Below, one piece after another: positions 56,812 to 64,000 of a stretch of DNA of 64,000 bases. Where the stretch lies: contig NZ_RCIP01000002.1 of the NCBI RefSeq assembly GCF_004000275.1, positions 1,241,782 through 1,305,781 of the forward strand. The letters run 5' to 3'. The translations under genes and the position numbers were made by a program. The notes beneath the pieces were generated by a model. The model was not told the origin of the DNA. It did no database searches and saw only the letters and a list, made by a program, of their open reading frames with translations. Within the stretch, counting starts at the first letter, position 1; each line of letters opens with the position of its first letter. The DNA comes from Saccharospirillum alexandrii (GTDB taxonomy: Bacteria > Pseudomonadota > Gammaproteobacteria > Pseudomonadales > Natronospirillaceae).

Positions 56812-57237
56812 ATGACGGCACGACTGCTCATTATCTGCACCACATTGCTGGCGCTGTACGGTTGCCAGATTGAACCCGCCGACTTTGGCTCTCCCGATAC
56901 CACAGCCAACAATGGAAGCTCTAACAGCGACAATGCCGGTTCTGGTGGTGGCGGAGATGACAGTGACGACTCAGTCGCCCGCGCACTGACACTGTACTGG
57001 TCGGCCCCGGTAGAGCGCCTTAACGGCGAGCCGATGGATTTCACAGACATCGGGGGTTATGAAATCCGCTATCGCGCCATGAACTCTAACGACTATACCA
57101 ACATCGTGATCGACAACCCCGCGGTTGAGCAATACTCATTCGATGCGCTGACCAATGTGAATGATCTGGTGTTCGAAGTGGCCGTTTTTGATGCTAACGG
57201 CATCTATAGCGAGTTTGTCGTTGCCCAGGGCAGTTAA
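56812..57237 (+). CDS. Small FN3-like lipoprotein beside PEP-CTERM gene (copy 1)
   Basis: This is a 142-residue predicted lipoprotein with lipobox LLALYGC. A serine/glycine/aspartate-rich linker is followed by a fibronectin-III-like domain, LTLYWSAPVERLNGEPMDFT then IGGYEIRYRAMN and NDLVFEVAVFDANGIYSEF. It is clearly related to the lipoprotein at 58639 (LYW, P-ER-NG-P, GG-EIRYR, FD-GIYS shared). The ATG at 56812 was chosen because the signal peptide starts there. The frame is open 33 codons further upstream. Its place immediately before a PEP-CTERM gene and the Prs genes suggests a role in that system. Confidence 0.75.
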   Translation: MTARLLIICTTLLALYGCQIEPADFGSPDTTANNGSSNSDNAGSGGGGDDSDDSVARALTLYWSAPVERLNGEPMDFTDIGGYEIRYRAMNSNDYTNIVIDNPAVEQYSFDALTNVNDLVFEVAVFDANGIYSEFVVAQGS

Positions 57238-57290
57238 CCGATTCTGCTTGTGGGGAATGACCCGATTTAAAAGGCATTAATTCATCACAG

Positions 57291-57306
57291 GACCAGGGAC
57301 CTGGTC
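57291..57306. repeat. 16-bp palindrome GACCAGGGACCTGGTC
   Basis: GACCAGG and CCTGGTC flank a two-base centre, about 54 bases after the lipoprotein stop and 300 before the sigma-54 promoter. A two-base centre suits a protein-binding site more than a terminator; it could be an enhancer element for PrsR. Confidence 0.4.
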
Positions 57307-57602
57307 ACCTAAACCGAGCCAGCGTTGCCCCGCCACTCCTGCTCTGTCCCAGCCAGCCTAATACCTGCACAACCAAGAAACCGGTGTGTCGATATTCTTA
57401 ACACACCGCTGTTTACCTAAGGCAATGCATTCTCAGCCTGAGCAATGGCAGAGGTTTTTACAATGCCCGGTCTGTGCCCGCTGCACCACAGGATTGTTCC
57501 CATACAATAAGGCCTGGCGACAACCAACCAGTCCGTTGAGACATCGGCAAACAGTCGCGAACGCCTCTGTCTCCCTACCGGTTTAAGACCACCATTAAAG
57601 TC

Positions 57603-57618
57603 TGGCACGATAATCGCT
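57603..57618 (+). promoter_or_regulatory. Sigma-54 (-24/-12) promoter of the second PEP-CTERM gene
   Basis: TGGCACGATAATCGCT matches TGGCACG-N4-TTGC(A/T) with GG and GC ten bases apart, only one mismatch in the -12 box. It is about 120 bases before the PEP-CTERM ATG. Confidence 0.75.
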
Positions 57619-57741
57619 ATGAGTCTGCCATACGTCGCTGCAAGGCGACCATGACCGGGCGTAGTCAACCATTTGGTGTCTATTGGCTACGCCGTAAGAG
57701 CGCTGAAGTGTCTTCAGTCGGTCTTGTCTCAGGGAATGAAT

Positions 57742-58524
57742 ATGCGTAAATCAACGATCTCACTTACGGTTGTCATAGCCTCTCTGGTTGCCGCTTCCAG
57801 CGCTCAGGCTGCCATCATCTACTCCAACGTCAGCTACGGGTCGGTACAAGCAACGCAGGCCGAAGCCGACTACCTCAGCAGCCTGGCCAGCTATCAGCAG
57901 GAAACCTTCGATAATCTGGGCACGGTATCCGCTATTGGAGCTACGTCTCTTGGTGCGGTGCAAACCGGCAACCAGCAAAGCAGCTGGGTGATGGCCTCTG
58001 AACAGTTCAGCACGGCGGTTGGTACCTTCACCATGGTGAAATCGGACGGCGCCGCCAACCGCAGCGATGTTCGCCCAGACTTGCTGATGATTGAAAACAG
58101 CAGCACCGGCGAATTCGGACGTTCTCCCTCACACGCGACCAACTGGCTCGACAGCAACGATGCGGATATCGTCAGCTGGGATATCTCAGGTGTCGGCTTT
58201 TTTGACAGCCTTGGTTTCTACCTGTCAGACGTCAACGACCAGGGCGCATCGCTCAAACTGGTGTTCGATGACGGTACCGAGCACACAACACAGTTGAACA
58301 GCTCGCTCAGTAATGGCAATCTGATGTACGTTTCCTTGATGGCCGATGTCGCGATCAGCAGCGCTTCCTTGCTGTTCGACAACGGAACCAACAAGAACGA
58401 TGGCTGGGGTATCGATACCATCACCGTCGGCTCGCTTCCGGTACCGGAGCCAGCCACGCTGGCACTGTTGAGCCTCGGCCTGATTGGTGTTGGAGCAGCG
58501 CGTCGTCGGCTGCGCCACCAATAA
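57742..58524 (+). CDS. PEP-CTERM sorting-domain protein
   Basis: This is a 260-residue exported protein with a signal peptide (STISLTVVIASLVAASSAQA). A beta-sandwich body follows with VGFFDSLGFYLSDVNDQGAS and TNKNDGWGIDTITVGS, a pattern common in PEP-CTERM choice-of-anchor proteins. The C-terminus LPVPEPATLALLSLGLIGVG followed by RRRLRHQ is the exosortase sorting signal. The start could be the ATG at 57736 or 57742; I chose 57742 because AGGGA lies six bases upstream. A sigma-54 promoter precedes it. It is flanked by two paralogous lipoprotein genes. Confidence 0.9.
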   Translation: MRKSTISLTVVIASLVAASSAQAAIIYSNVSYGSVQATQAEADYLSSLASYQQETFDNLGTVSAIGATSLGAVQTGNQQSSWVMASEQFSTAVGTFTMVKSDGAANRSDVRPDLLMIENSSTGEFGRSPSHATNWLDSNDADIVSWDISGVGFFDSLGFYLSDVNDQGASLKLVFDDGTEHTTQLNSSLSNGNLMYVSLMADVAISSASLLFDNGTNKNDGWGIDTITVGSLPVPEPATLALLSLGLIGVGAARRRLRHQ

Positions 58525-58592
58525 AGGTGTTTGGCGGTTTGGTCTGAACAAGACCAGCGCTTAGACAGATCCGGGAGTTAATCCTGTTCAGA

Positions 58593-58620
58593 GCTGGCAT
58601 TTACCGTGTGGTGTGCCAGC
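58593..58620. repeat. Inverted repeat between PEP-CTERM and lipoprotein genes
   Basis: GCTGGCA and TGCCAGC form seven-base arms with a 14-base loop, 18 bases before the lipoprotein start. It could sequester the ribosome-binding site or mark a control site. A smaller GGTCT-gaaca-AGACC hairpin lies at about 58538-58552. Confidence 0.4.
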
Positions 58621-58638
58621 CCTCCTCCGGAAGCAGTA

Positions 58639-59013
58639 ATGGCAGTAACCGACCCATTGAAACATGCTGTACTGAACCGACGGCCCGGGGTATTGCACCT
58701 GGGCCTGTTTGCGTTGGCGTTATCTCTAGCCGGCTGCATGTCGCCCCAGGGGTTCAGCCAGGGCGACGTCATGCTGTATTGGGAAACCCCGCAAGAACGC
58801 ACCAATGGTGACCCGCTTCCGCCAGAAGAACTCGGTGGCTTTGAGATTCGATACCGTCAGGCCAACGACAACCGGTTTACCGTCGTGCTGATTCGCGACA
58901 ATGGCATCGACCAGTATTTACTGAAAGACATCAGAAACCCCGAGTCGGCCATTATTGAAGTCGCCGCATTTGACCACGAAGGCATCTACAGCAACTGGGT
59001 TCGGGCACGCTGA
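58639..59013 (+). CDS. Small FN3-like lipoprotein beside PEP-CTERM gene (copy 2)
   Basis: This is a 124-residue predicted lipoprotein with LFALALSLAGC as lipobox, then a fibronectin-III-like domain: VMLYWETPQERTNGDPLPPE then LGGFEIRYRQAND and IIEVAAFDHEGIYSNW. It shares the same skeleton as the lipoprotein at 56812, indicating duplication around the PEP-CTERM gene. It is followed 179 bases later by prsK. The ATG at 58639 follows GGA; the frame opens 11 codons earlier. Confidence 0.75.
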   Translation: MAVTDPLKHAVLNRRPGVLHLGLFALALSLAGCMSPQGFSQGDVMLYWETPQERTNGDPLPPEELGGFEIRYRQANDNRFTVVLIRDNGIDQYLLKDIRNPESAIIEVAAFDHEGIYSNWVRAR

Positions 59014-59100
59014 AAAGCGCAATGGCTCTCCCTGCCCACGCCAATCTGCCCTCTCCTTTTGCACAATCGCCCCAAATTGTAAAGTTTTTCGTCTACCTGC

Positions 59101-59129
59101 CTGACCCTGACCCGACTTAGCGCTATACT
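59101..59129 (+). promoter_or_regulatory. Possible sigma-70 promoter for prsK
   Basis: CTGACC (59101-59106) and TATACT (59124-59129) are 17 bases apart and lie about 63 bases before the prsK ATG. The -10 box is close to consensus, the -35 box is weaker. Confidence 0.35.
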
Positions 59130-59192
59130 GTCGCCTTATCAAGGATGAACAGTGTTCTGCCAAGAACCGCTCAGGGAATGCTATAACGGACT

Positions 59193-61229
59193 ATGAACTA
59201 CCTCTCGGTCACCTATACGGTCATCAGCACGGCCACTCTTATTACGGCCTGTTTGCTCATGGCTATGGCCTATCGGTCTCGCACCCAACGCTGGCAATGG
59301 TCGTTGTCACTTGGCGTCGCGGCACAACTTGCCTGGCTGATCGCCCTGCTGGGCAGTTATTCCCTCTCCAGTAACGTCACCACCTGGTTATTATCCGCTG
59401 AAGTGCTGCGTTTCGCAGGCTGGTTTGCCGCCATGGGCTGGCTGTTGCAACGGCACGCCCAATGGTCGCAATGGCCACGCGCCACACTCGGGCTTGCTCT
59501 GGTGTTTATTGCGCTGGTGATAACGGCATTGCTGGTGATCTGGCGGTTCAGCGGCGCCACCTGGCTGACGGCCTCGCTGTATATCGCCATGGCCATTTCA
59601 ATTCTGATCATGACGGAACAAACGGTGCGTAACGTTCGGCCGCACCGGCTGATCAAACTGCTTGCCGTTTGTCTCTCTCTTTCCCTGGCGGCCGATGTAC
59701 TGGTGTATGGCCAGCAACTGTTCTCCGGCAGCATCTCCACCCTGGCCTGGCAAACGCGCACCGCCGCTGCCTGGTTACTGGCGGTGGTGTTGCTGATCGG
59801 CACCCTGTTGTTTCGGGACTACCAGAACCACCGGCCGCAATTGCAGCTGTCGCGTCCGGTGTTCTTCTATTCCGCCTCGGTTGTGTTTACGCTGGGGTTC
59901 ATGGCACTGGCGGCCATTGGCGGGTCTTACGTTAAAATACTGGGGGGGTTCTGGAGCGGTTATATCTACACCCTCTTCACCCTGATCGTACTCTTGCTGG
60001 CCGCCGCGCTGTTCATCTCCAAAGAGCTGAGACAGCGCTTCGAAGTCATGGCCAGCAAGCACTTTTTTAATCAGAAATACGATTACCGCCAAGAGTGGCT
60101 AACCCTTATTCGCCGGCTTTCAGAACTTGATCCCTCGCACCGGCATTACCACCAACAGCTGTTGTCGGTAATCTGCACGGCGGTAAAGTCGAACGCCGGT
60201 GCCTTGTGGATCAACACAGGCCCAACACTGTCTTTCAAAGCCTCGACCATGCGGCGGGAATCACTGCCACGGGAGCTTTCGTTGGGCGAGCCCTTTGTTC
60301 GTACCATGGTCAAACACGCCTGGATCTTCGTTCCCCATACCGACAACCCCAGTCTGGCCATGTACAACGACACCTTACCAGACTGGGTGCGGGACGATTC
60401 ACGCATCTGGATCATGGCGCCACTGCTTAACCAGATGAAGATGACCGGCTTTGTGATTCTGGAGCAACCCATCGCCGCTCCTAACATCACCTTTGAAGAC
60501 CTGGATTTGTTGACCAACGTTTGCACCCAGATCGCCAGCCACATCCGTTTGCACGAGCAGGAAAAACTGATCAGTGAGGGCCAGCAAATGGAAACCTACC
60601 ACCGGCTGTCGGCGTTCATCATGCACGATGTGAACAACGTAGTGGCCCAGCTCGACTTGCTGCACCGCAACGCCGAACGTCATAAAGCCAATCCGGCCTT
60701 CATTGACGACATGATCAAGACCGTCGCCAGCTCAGTACGACGCATGCAAGGCCTGATGTCAAAGTTCAACCCGACCGGAAAAGAAGACCGCCGCCAACTG
60801 CAGGTTCATGAGTTGCTGCGCGAGCTGGTCAGCGAATGCAGCGACCGGGACCCGAAACCCGAGCTACTGACGGACGAAGACTTCTCCATCGATGCCGACC
60901 GGCAGAAGTTCATGCTGGCGATCAAAAACCTGATTCGCAACGCCCAGGATGCCACCCTGCCAGATGGTCGCATCACGCTGTCGGTCGGGCTATCGCCAAC
61001 CGGTGCGCCCATGCTCAGCATTAAAGACACCGGCACCGGCATGCCGCTCGAGTTTATACAGGACCATCTGTTCAAACCCTTCAGCACCACCAAAACCGAT
61101 ACCGGCGTAGGCATTGGCGCCTACCTGACCAAAACGTATCTTGAACATATTGGTGCCCACGTACGTGTTAACAGTGAGCCATTTCAGGGTACCGAATTTG
61201 CCATTGTGTTCAGTGACAATGGCCAGTAA
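59193..61229 (+). CDS. prsK: PEP-CTERM system histidine kinase PrsK
   Basis: PrsK is the sensor kinase of the XrtA/PEP-CTERM system. The 678-residue protein has about eight transmembrane helices (residues 1-270). A GAF-like cytosolic segment follows (SNAGALWINTGPTLSFKAST), then an unusual HisKA region with MHDVNNVVAQLDLLHRN (phospho-acceptor histidine), and a HATPase domain with DTGTGMPLEFIQDHLFKPFS and TGVGIGAYLTKTYLEHIGAH. Its 3' end is 16 bases before the prsR start, so they form an operon. The signal sensed is unknown. Confidence 0.93.
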   Translation: MNYLSVTYTVISTATLITACLLMAMAYRSRTQRWQWSLSLGVAAQLAWLIALLGSYSLSSNVTTWLLSAEVLRFAGWFAAMGWLLQRHAQWSQWPRATLGLALVFIALVITALLVIWRFSGATWLTASLYIAMAISILIMTEQTVRNVRPHRLIKLLAVCLSLSLAADVLVYGQQLFSGSISTLAWQTRTAAAWLLAVVLLIGTLLFRDYQNHRPQLQLSRPVFFYSASVVFTLGFMALAAIGGSYVKILGGFWSGYIYTLFTLIVLLLAAALFISKELRQRFEVMASKHFFNQKYDYRQEWLTLIRRLSELDPSHRHYHQQLLSVICTAVKSNAGALWINTGPTLSFKASTMRRESLPRELSLGEPFVRTMVKHAWIFVPHTDNPSLAMYNDTLPDWVRDDSRIWIMAPLLNQMKMTGFVILEQPIAAPNITFEDLDLLTNVCTQIASHIRLHEQEKLISEGQQMETYHRLSAFIMHDVNNVVAQLDLLHRNAERHKANPAFIDDMIKTVASSVRRMQGLMSKFNPTGKEDRRQLQVHELLRELVSECSDRDPKPELLTDEDFSIDADRQKFMLAIKNLIRNAQDATLPDGRITLSVGLSPTGAPMLSIKDTGTGMPLEFIQDHLFKPFSTTKTDTGVGIGAYLTKTYLEHIGAHVRVNSEPFQGTEFAIVFSDNGQ

Positions 61230-61245
61230 ACCAGGAGGAGAGCCC

Positions 61246-62628
61246 ATGGAAGCGCTCGATCGGACCATACTGATCGTAGAAGACGATGAAGGCCTGCAAA
61301 GCCAGTTGAAATGGCACTTCGATGACTTCGAGTCGACGCTGATTACCGCGAAAGACCGAACCGAAGCCTTGAATGCCGTGCGCATGTATAGCCCCAGCAT
61401 CATCATTCAGGACCTGGGTTTGCCGCCGGATGACGAAGGCGTCAGTGAAGGCTTTGCCTGCATACGCGACATCCTTACCATTGCGCCAGACAGCAAGATT
61501 ATTGTGATGACTGGAAAAAACGATCACAAGAACGCGCTCGATTCCATTGCCGCCGGGGCGTTCGACTTTTATCTGAAACCAGTCGACCCGGAACGGCTGA
61601 GCCTGGTGGTAGACCAAGCCTTCCGCATAGCCCGGCTTGAACACGAAAACCGCACCCAACAAGCCTTTTTTGAACCCATAGCCGGCCTGGTAACGGCCGA
61701 TTCGACCATGAAACGGGTCTGCCGCATGGCGGAAAAGATTGCCCAGTCGCCAGTCACCTCAACCTTGCTGGGCGAAAGTGGCACCGGCAAGGAAGTACTG
61801 GCGCGCGCCATCCACACCATGAGCGACCGCAAAGATCGCCCTTTTGTGGCCATCAATTGCGCAGCGGTGCCTGAAAACCTGATTGAGAGTGAACTGTTTG
61901 GTTATGAAAAAGGGGCCTTTACCGGAGCGGGAAAAACCACCGAGGGCCGCATTGAACAAGCCAACAGTGGCACCCTGTTTCTTGATGAAATTGGCGACAT
62001 GCCACTGCCACTGCAAGCCAAATTGTTGCGCTTTCTGCAGGAGCGGGTGATAGAACGGGTCGGCGGACGCAAGGCCATTAGTATCGATGCCCGGGTGATC
62101 TGCGCAACCAACAAAGATCTTAAAACCATGGTCAGCAACGGCGAATTCCGGGAAGATTTGTATTATCGGATATGCGAGATCGTTGTAGACATACCACCCT
62201 TACGCAGCCGCGGAACCGACGCGCGCTTACTGGCTAATTTCTTCCTGCAAAAATACAGTCGCTCAATGAAACAACGCAGCCTGCGCTTTTCCGACGATGC
62301 CCTGGCCGGCATTGACGCCTACGAATGGCCTGGCAACATTCGGGAAGTGGAAAACAAAGTCAAACGCGCGGTGGTGCTGGCCGACAACCACATTCTGAAT
62401 GCCGAAGACCTCGACCTGAAAAGCGACGGGGACGGTGTTTTAAACCTTAACCTTCGAAAAATTCGTCAGTCAGCAGAAGTGGAAGCCATAGAACAGGCGC
62501 TGGCACTGAGTGAATACAATGTCTCCATGGCCGCTAAAATGCTGGGCATTACCCGCCCGACACTCTACGACCTGATCCGGAAATATTCTCTGAGCACCGA
62601 CAAAAAAACAGAGGAAGATTCGCTGTGA
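61246..62628 (+). CDS. prsR: PEP-CTERM-box response regulator PrsR, sigma-54 activator
   Basis: This is a 460-residue NtrC-type regulator. It has an N-terminal receiver (MEALDRTILIVEDDEGLQSQ, phospho-acceptor aspartate in IIIQDLGLPPDD). The AAA+ domain follows with Walker A GESGTGKEVLARAI, the sigma-54-contacting loop EKGAFTGAG, and LFLDEIGDMP. A C-terminal Fis-type helix-turn-helix (MAAKMLGITRPTLYDLIRKY) ends the protein. The ATG at 61246 has AGGAGG nine bases upstream. By family it activates sigma-54 promoters of PEP-CTERM genes; two such promoters are at 48407 and 57603. The prsT gene follows. Confidence 0.94.
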   Translation: MEALDRTILIVEDDEGLQSQLKWHFDDFESTLITAKDRTEALNAVRMYSPSIIIQDLGLPPDDEGVSEGFACIRDILTIAPDSKIIVMTGKNDHKNALDSIAAGAFDFYLKPVDPERLSLVVDQAFRIARLEHENRTQQAFFEPIAGLVTADSTMKRVCRMAEKIAQSPVTSTLLGESGTGKEVLARAIHTMSDRKDRPFVAINCAAVPENLIESELFGYEKGAFTGAGKTTEGRIEQANSGTLFLDEIGDMPLPLQAKLLRFLQERVIERVGGRKAISIDARVICATNKDLKTMVSNGEFREDLYYRICEIVVDIPPLRSRGTDARLLANFFLQKYSRSMKQRSLRFSDDALAGIDAYEWPGNIREVENKVKRAVVLADNHILNAEDLDLKSDGDGVLNLNLRKIRQSAEVEAIEQALALSEYNVSMAAKMLGITRPTLYDLIRKYSLSTDKKTEEDSL

Positions 62629-62693
62629 ATACCGCGACACCGATTGACACCGGCGCATCCGTCTGCCACAAAAAAAACAAGGACAGCAACACC

Positions 62694-64000
62694 ATGAACA
62701 GGATTTCCCAATCTGAAAACCCGGTAACACCCGTGGTGATACAACGGCCCCTATGGTGGATTGCGGGCTTCACCGTTGCCCTGCTGATGGCCGGCTGCAA
62801 CGATACGCCCGGCAACGAAGTCAGCAGCACTCATGTGCAACGCAGCCAATCTTATGAAGAGCAAGGCCAATACCGCGCAGCGATGATTGAGCAACGCAAC
62901 GCCATACAGGCTAATCCCGGCGACCTTGCACAGACCCATCGCTATGCCCGCTTACTGCTGACCATTGGCAGCCCGAGCAGTGCCCAGACGCTGCTGGAAT
63001 CAGTCAGCGACCGACACACCGATGAAACCCGGCAGTTACTGGCACAGGCGTATTTAAAACAAGGCAAGTTTGTTTCTGCAGAAACCGTGCTGGCCAGCGT
63101 GGAATCACCCGATGAAAACCCGGCGACCCAGGGCCGGCTGCTGGCGCTTGTCGATTTCCAGAATGGCCGCACCCAGGCAGCCGTGCAACGCCTGACTCAA
63201 TTGCATGAAGACTACCCGGAAAATTCCGACATAACTCTGGACCTGATTACCACTCTGACCGATACCGGCCGCTACCAGCAAGCCAATGCACTGATCGACC
63301 GGTTGCCTGAAGCTCAAAAAGACTTGCCCGAGGTTAATTACCTGGCAGCACGGGTGGACTACCAGAACAACCAACTGACTCAGGCCGAAGCGCACCTCAC
63401 CCAGGCGCTGATCGACCTGCCCTCCACCGACATGATGCTTCAGGAGCGGATACAGGTGTTGGAGTTGTTGTCGTCGGTGCTGACAGAACTGGGCCGCCCG
63501 GTAGAGGCGACGGCCTACAACAACATCGTGCGTGAGGCGAATCCCGAAGCCTATTCCGCCCAGCAGCAGTACCGGGAAGCCATCACCGCCGCCAGCCGCG
63601 GTGACGTGCTGAGCGCCAAAAACGCCTTTCAGGATATTCTGAACCAGTTCCCGGCTAACCGGAACGCCGGCATGATGCTGGGCCTGCTGACCCTGCAAGA
63701 CGGCGAAGTCACCGAAGGCGAACAGCTGCTTTCGGAGCACCTAGACCCTGAAACCGCACCGGCAACCTTTGTGCAAGCTGCTGCACTGGCACAGGTCGAA
63801 CTCGGCCGCAGCCAGGAAGCACTCGATGTACTCAGCACCGCGTTACTGGCCCGCCCAGACGATGCTGACCTGCTGGCGTTATACGGCGCCCTGCTGTTGC
63901 GCGATGGGCGCAGCCAACTGGGTATTCAGACACTGAGTAAAGCGCTCGAGCTGGAGCCAGACCGCACCCGACTGATGCTCATGCTGGCGCAATATTATGC
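62694..64000 (+). CDS. prsT: PEP-CTERM system TPR-repeat lipoprotein PrsT (3' truncated by window)
   Basis: This frame continues past the window edge. It begins MNRISQSENPVTPVVIQRPL, reaches the lipobox LLMAGC (Cys about 34), then shows tetratricopeptide-type helical pairs, for example SYEEQGQYRAAMIEQRNAIQ, DLPEVNYLAARVDYQNNQLT and LLALYGALLLRDGRSQLGIQ. PrsT proteins of PEP-CTERM loci are usually over 800 residues, so about half is missing. An alternative GTG start at 62625 overlaps the prsR stop and has GAGGA upstream, which would lengthen the N-terminus by 23 residues. It is co-transcribed with prsK and prsR. Confidence 0.88.
   Translation, partial: MNRISQSENPVTPVVIQRPLWWIAGFTVALLMAGCNDTPGNEVSSTHVQRSQSYEEQGQYRAAMIEQRNAIQANPGDLAQTHRYARLLLTIGSPSSAQTLLESVSDRHTDETRQLLAQAYLKQGKFVSAETVLASVESPDENPATQGRLLALVDFQNGRTQAAVQRLTQLHEDYPENSDITLDLITTLTDTGRYQQANALIDRLPEAQKDLPEVNYLAARVDYQNNQLTQAEAHLTQALIDLPSTDMMLQERIQVLELLSSVLTELGRPVEATAYNNIVREANPEAYSAQQQYREAITAASRGDVLSAKNAFQDILNQFPANRNAGMMLGLLTLQDGEVTEGEQLLSEHLDPETAPATFVQAAALAQVELGRSQEALDVLSTALLARPDDADLLALYGALLLRDGRSQLGIQTLSKALELEPDRTRLMLMLAQYY

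Larger units (their letters stand above)
57238..57741 (+). other. Intergenic region upstream of the second PEP-CTERM gene
   Basis: This 504-base region holds a 16-base palindrome (57291-57306), an AT-poor middle without a convincing gene, and a sigma-54 promoter at 57603-57618. The short frames crossing it show no signal or domain. Confidence 0.55.

Noticed and set aside
57386-57586. 66-codon frame in the gap before the second PEP-CTERM gene
   Set aside because: No ribosome-binding site, no signal or domain, and it crosses to near the sigma-54 promoter; treated as noise.
59020-59050. GG...GC pair (TGGCTCTCCCTGC) considered as a sigma-54 promoter for prsK
   Set aside because: Spacing between GG and GC is eight, not ten bases, so it does not fit a -24/-12 element.

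Overview
The window looks like a chromosomal segment of a marine-type gammaproteobacterium with moderately high GC. The evidence is RecBCD, GlmU-GlmS, RsgA, a CPA2 antiporter, Pol IV, a Fur-box-preceded TonB receptor and the XrtA/PEP-CTERM regulators PrsK, PrsR and PrsT. An Oceanospirillales-like host of Saccharospirillum type is a guess from protein style, not a demonstrated assignment. I saw no rRNA, tRNA, CRISPR array or insertion sequence.

Layout. 1-3.4 kb: the 3' part of recB, then recD. 3.5-16.6 kb: a defence-type island almost wholly on the minus strand. It holds a HigB toxin with a HigA antitoxin fused to an ImmA/IrrE metallopeptidase, then a type I restriction-modification operon (hsdM-hsdS-hsdR) whose last gene is a YgjP-like metallopeptidase, then a 1046-residue PLD nuclease/SF2 helicase/DUF3427 protein and an unrecognised small ORF. 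16.6-23.6 kb: a DUF748 envelope protein, a zinc-ribbon protein overlapping a HEAT-repeat protein, a 7TM-PAS-GGDEF diguanylate cyclase, and a Sco1/CtaG pair for cytochrome oxidase assembly. 23.8-33.2 kb: two large exported proteins with GlyGly-CTERM-like tails, a LuxR-type regulator, a four-gene GerW/GerW-like/GerW/DUF2953 operon, and a double-CDGSH glutamate-synthase-like protein. 33.4-42.6 kb: rsgA, a PLDc_N mini-protein, a KefB-like antiporter, a patatin, DUF4105 and DUF3015 envelope proteins, dinB and a periplasmic binding protein. 42.7-48 kb: a Fur-box-preceded TonB receptor followed by a Tat-exported aldo/keto reductase and two polytopic membrane proteins. 48-56.4 kb: DUF2061, a PEP-CTERM protein, an acetylpolyamine amidohydrolase with a thioesterase, an acyltransferase, a DUF7151/collagen-like lipoprotein, and glmU-glmS. 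56.8-64 kb: a PEP-CTERM locus with two paralogous lipoproteins flanking a PEP-CTERM protein, then prsK, prsR and a truncated prsT.

How the parts fit. Both PEP-CTERM genes carry close matches to -24/-12 sigma-54 promoters. PrsR has the GAFTGA loop needed to activate sigma-54 polymerase, so a PrsK-PrsR-RpoN-PEP-CTERM circuit can be read from the DNA. The two GlyGly-CTERM-like proteins suggest a second, rhombosortase-type sorting route. The most unusual operon is the GerW/DUF2953 cluster, because GerW (YtfJ) and DUF2953 (YtfI) are best known as a neighbouring pair in spore-forming Firmicutes.
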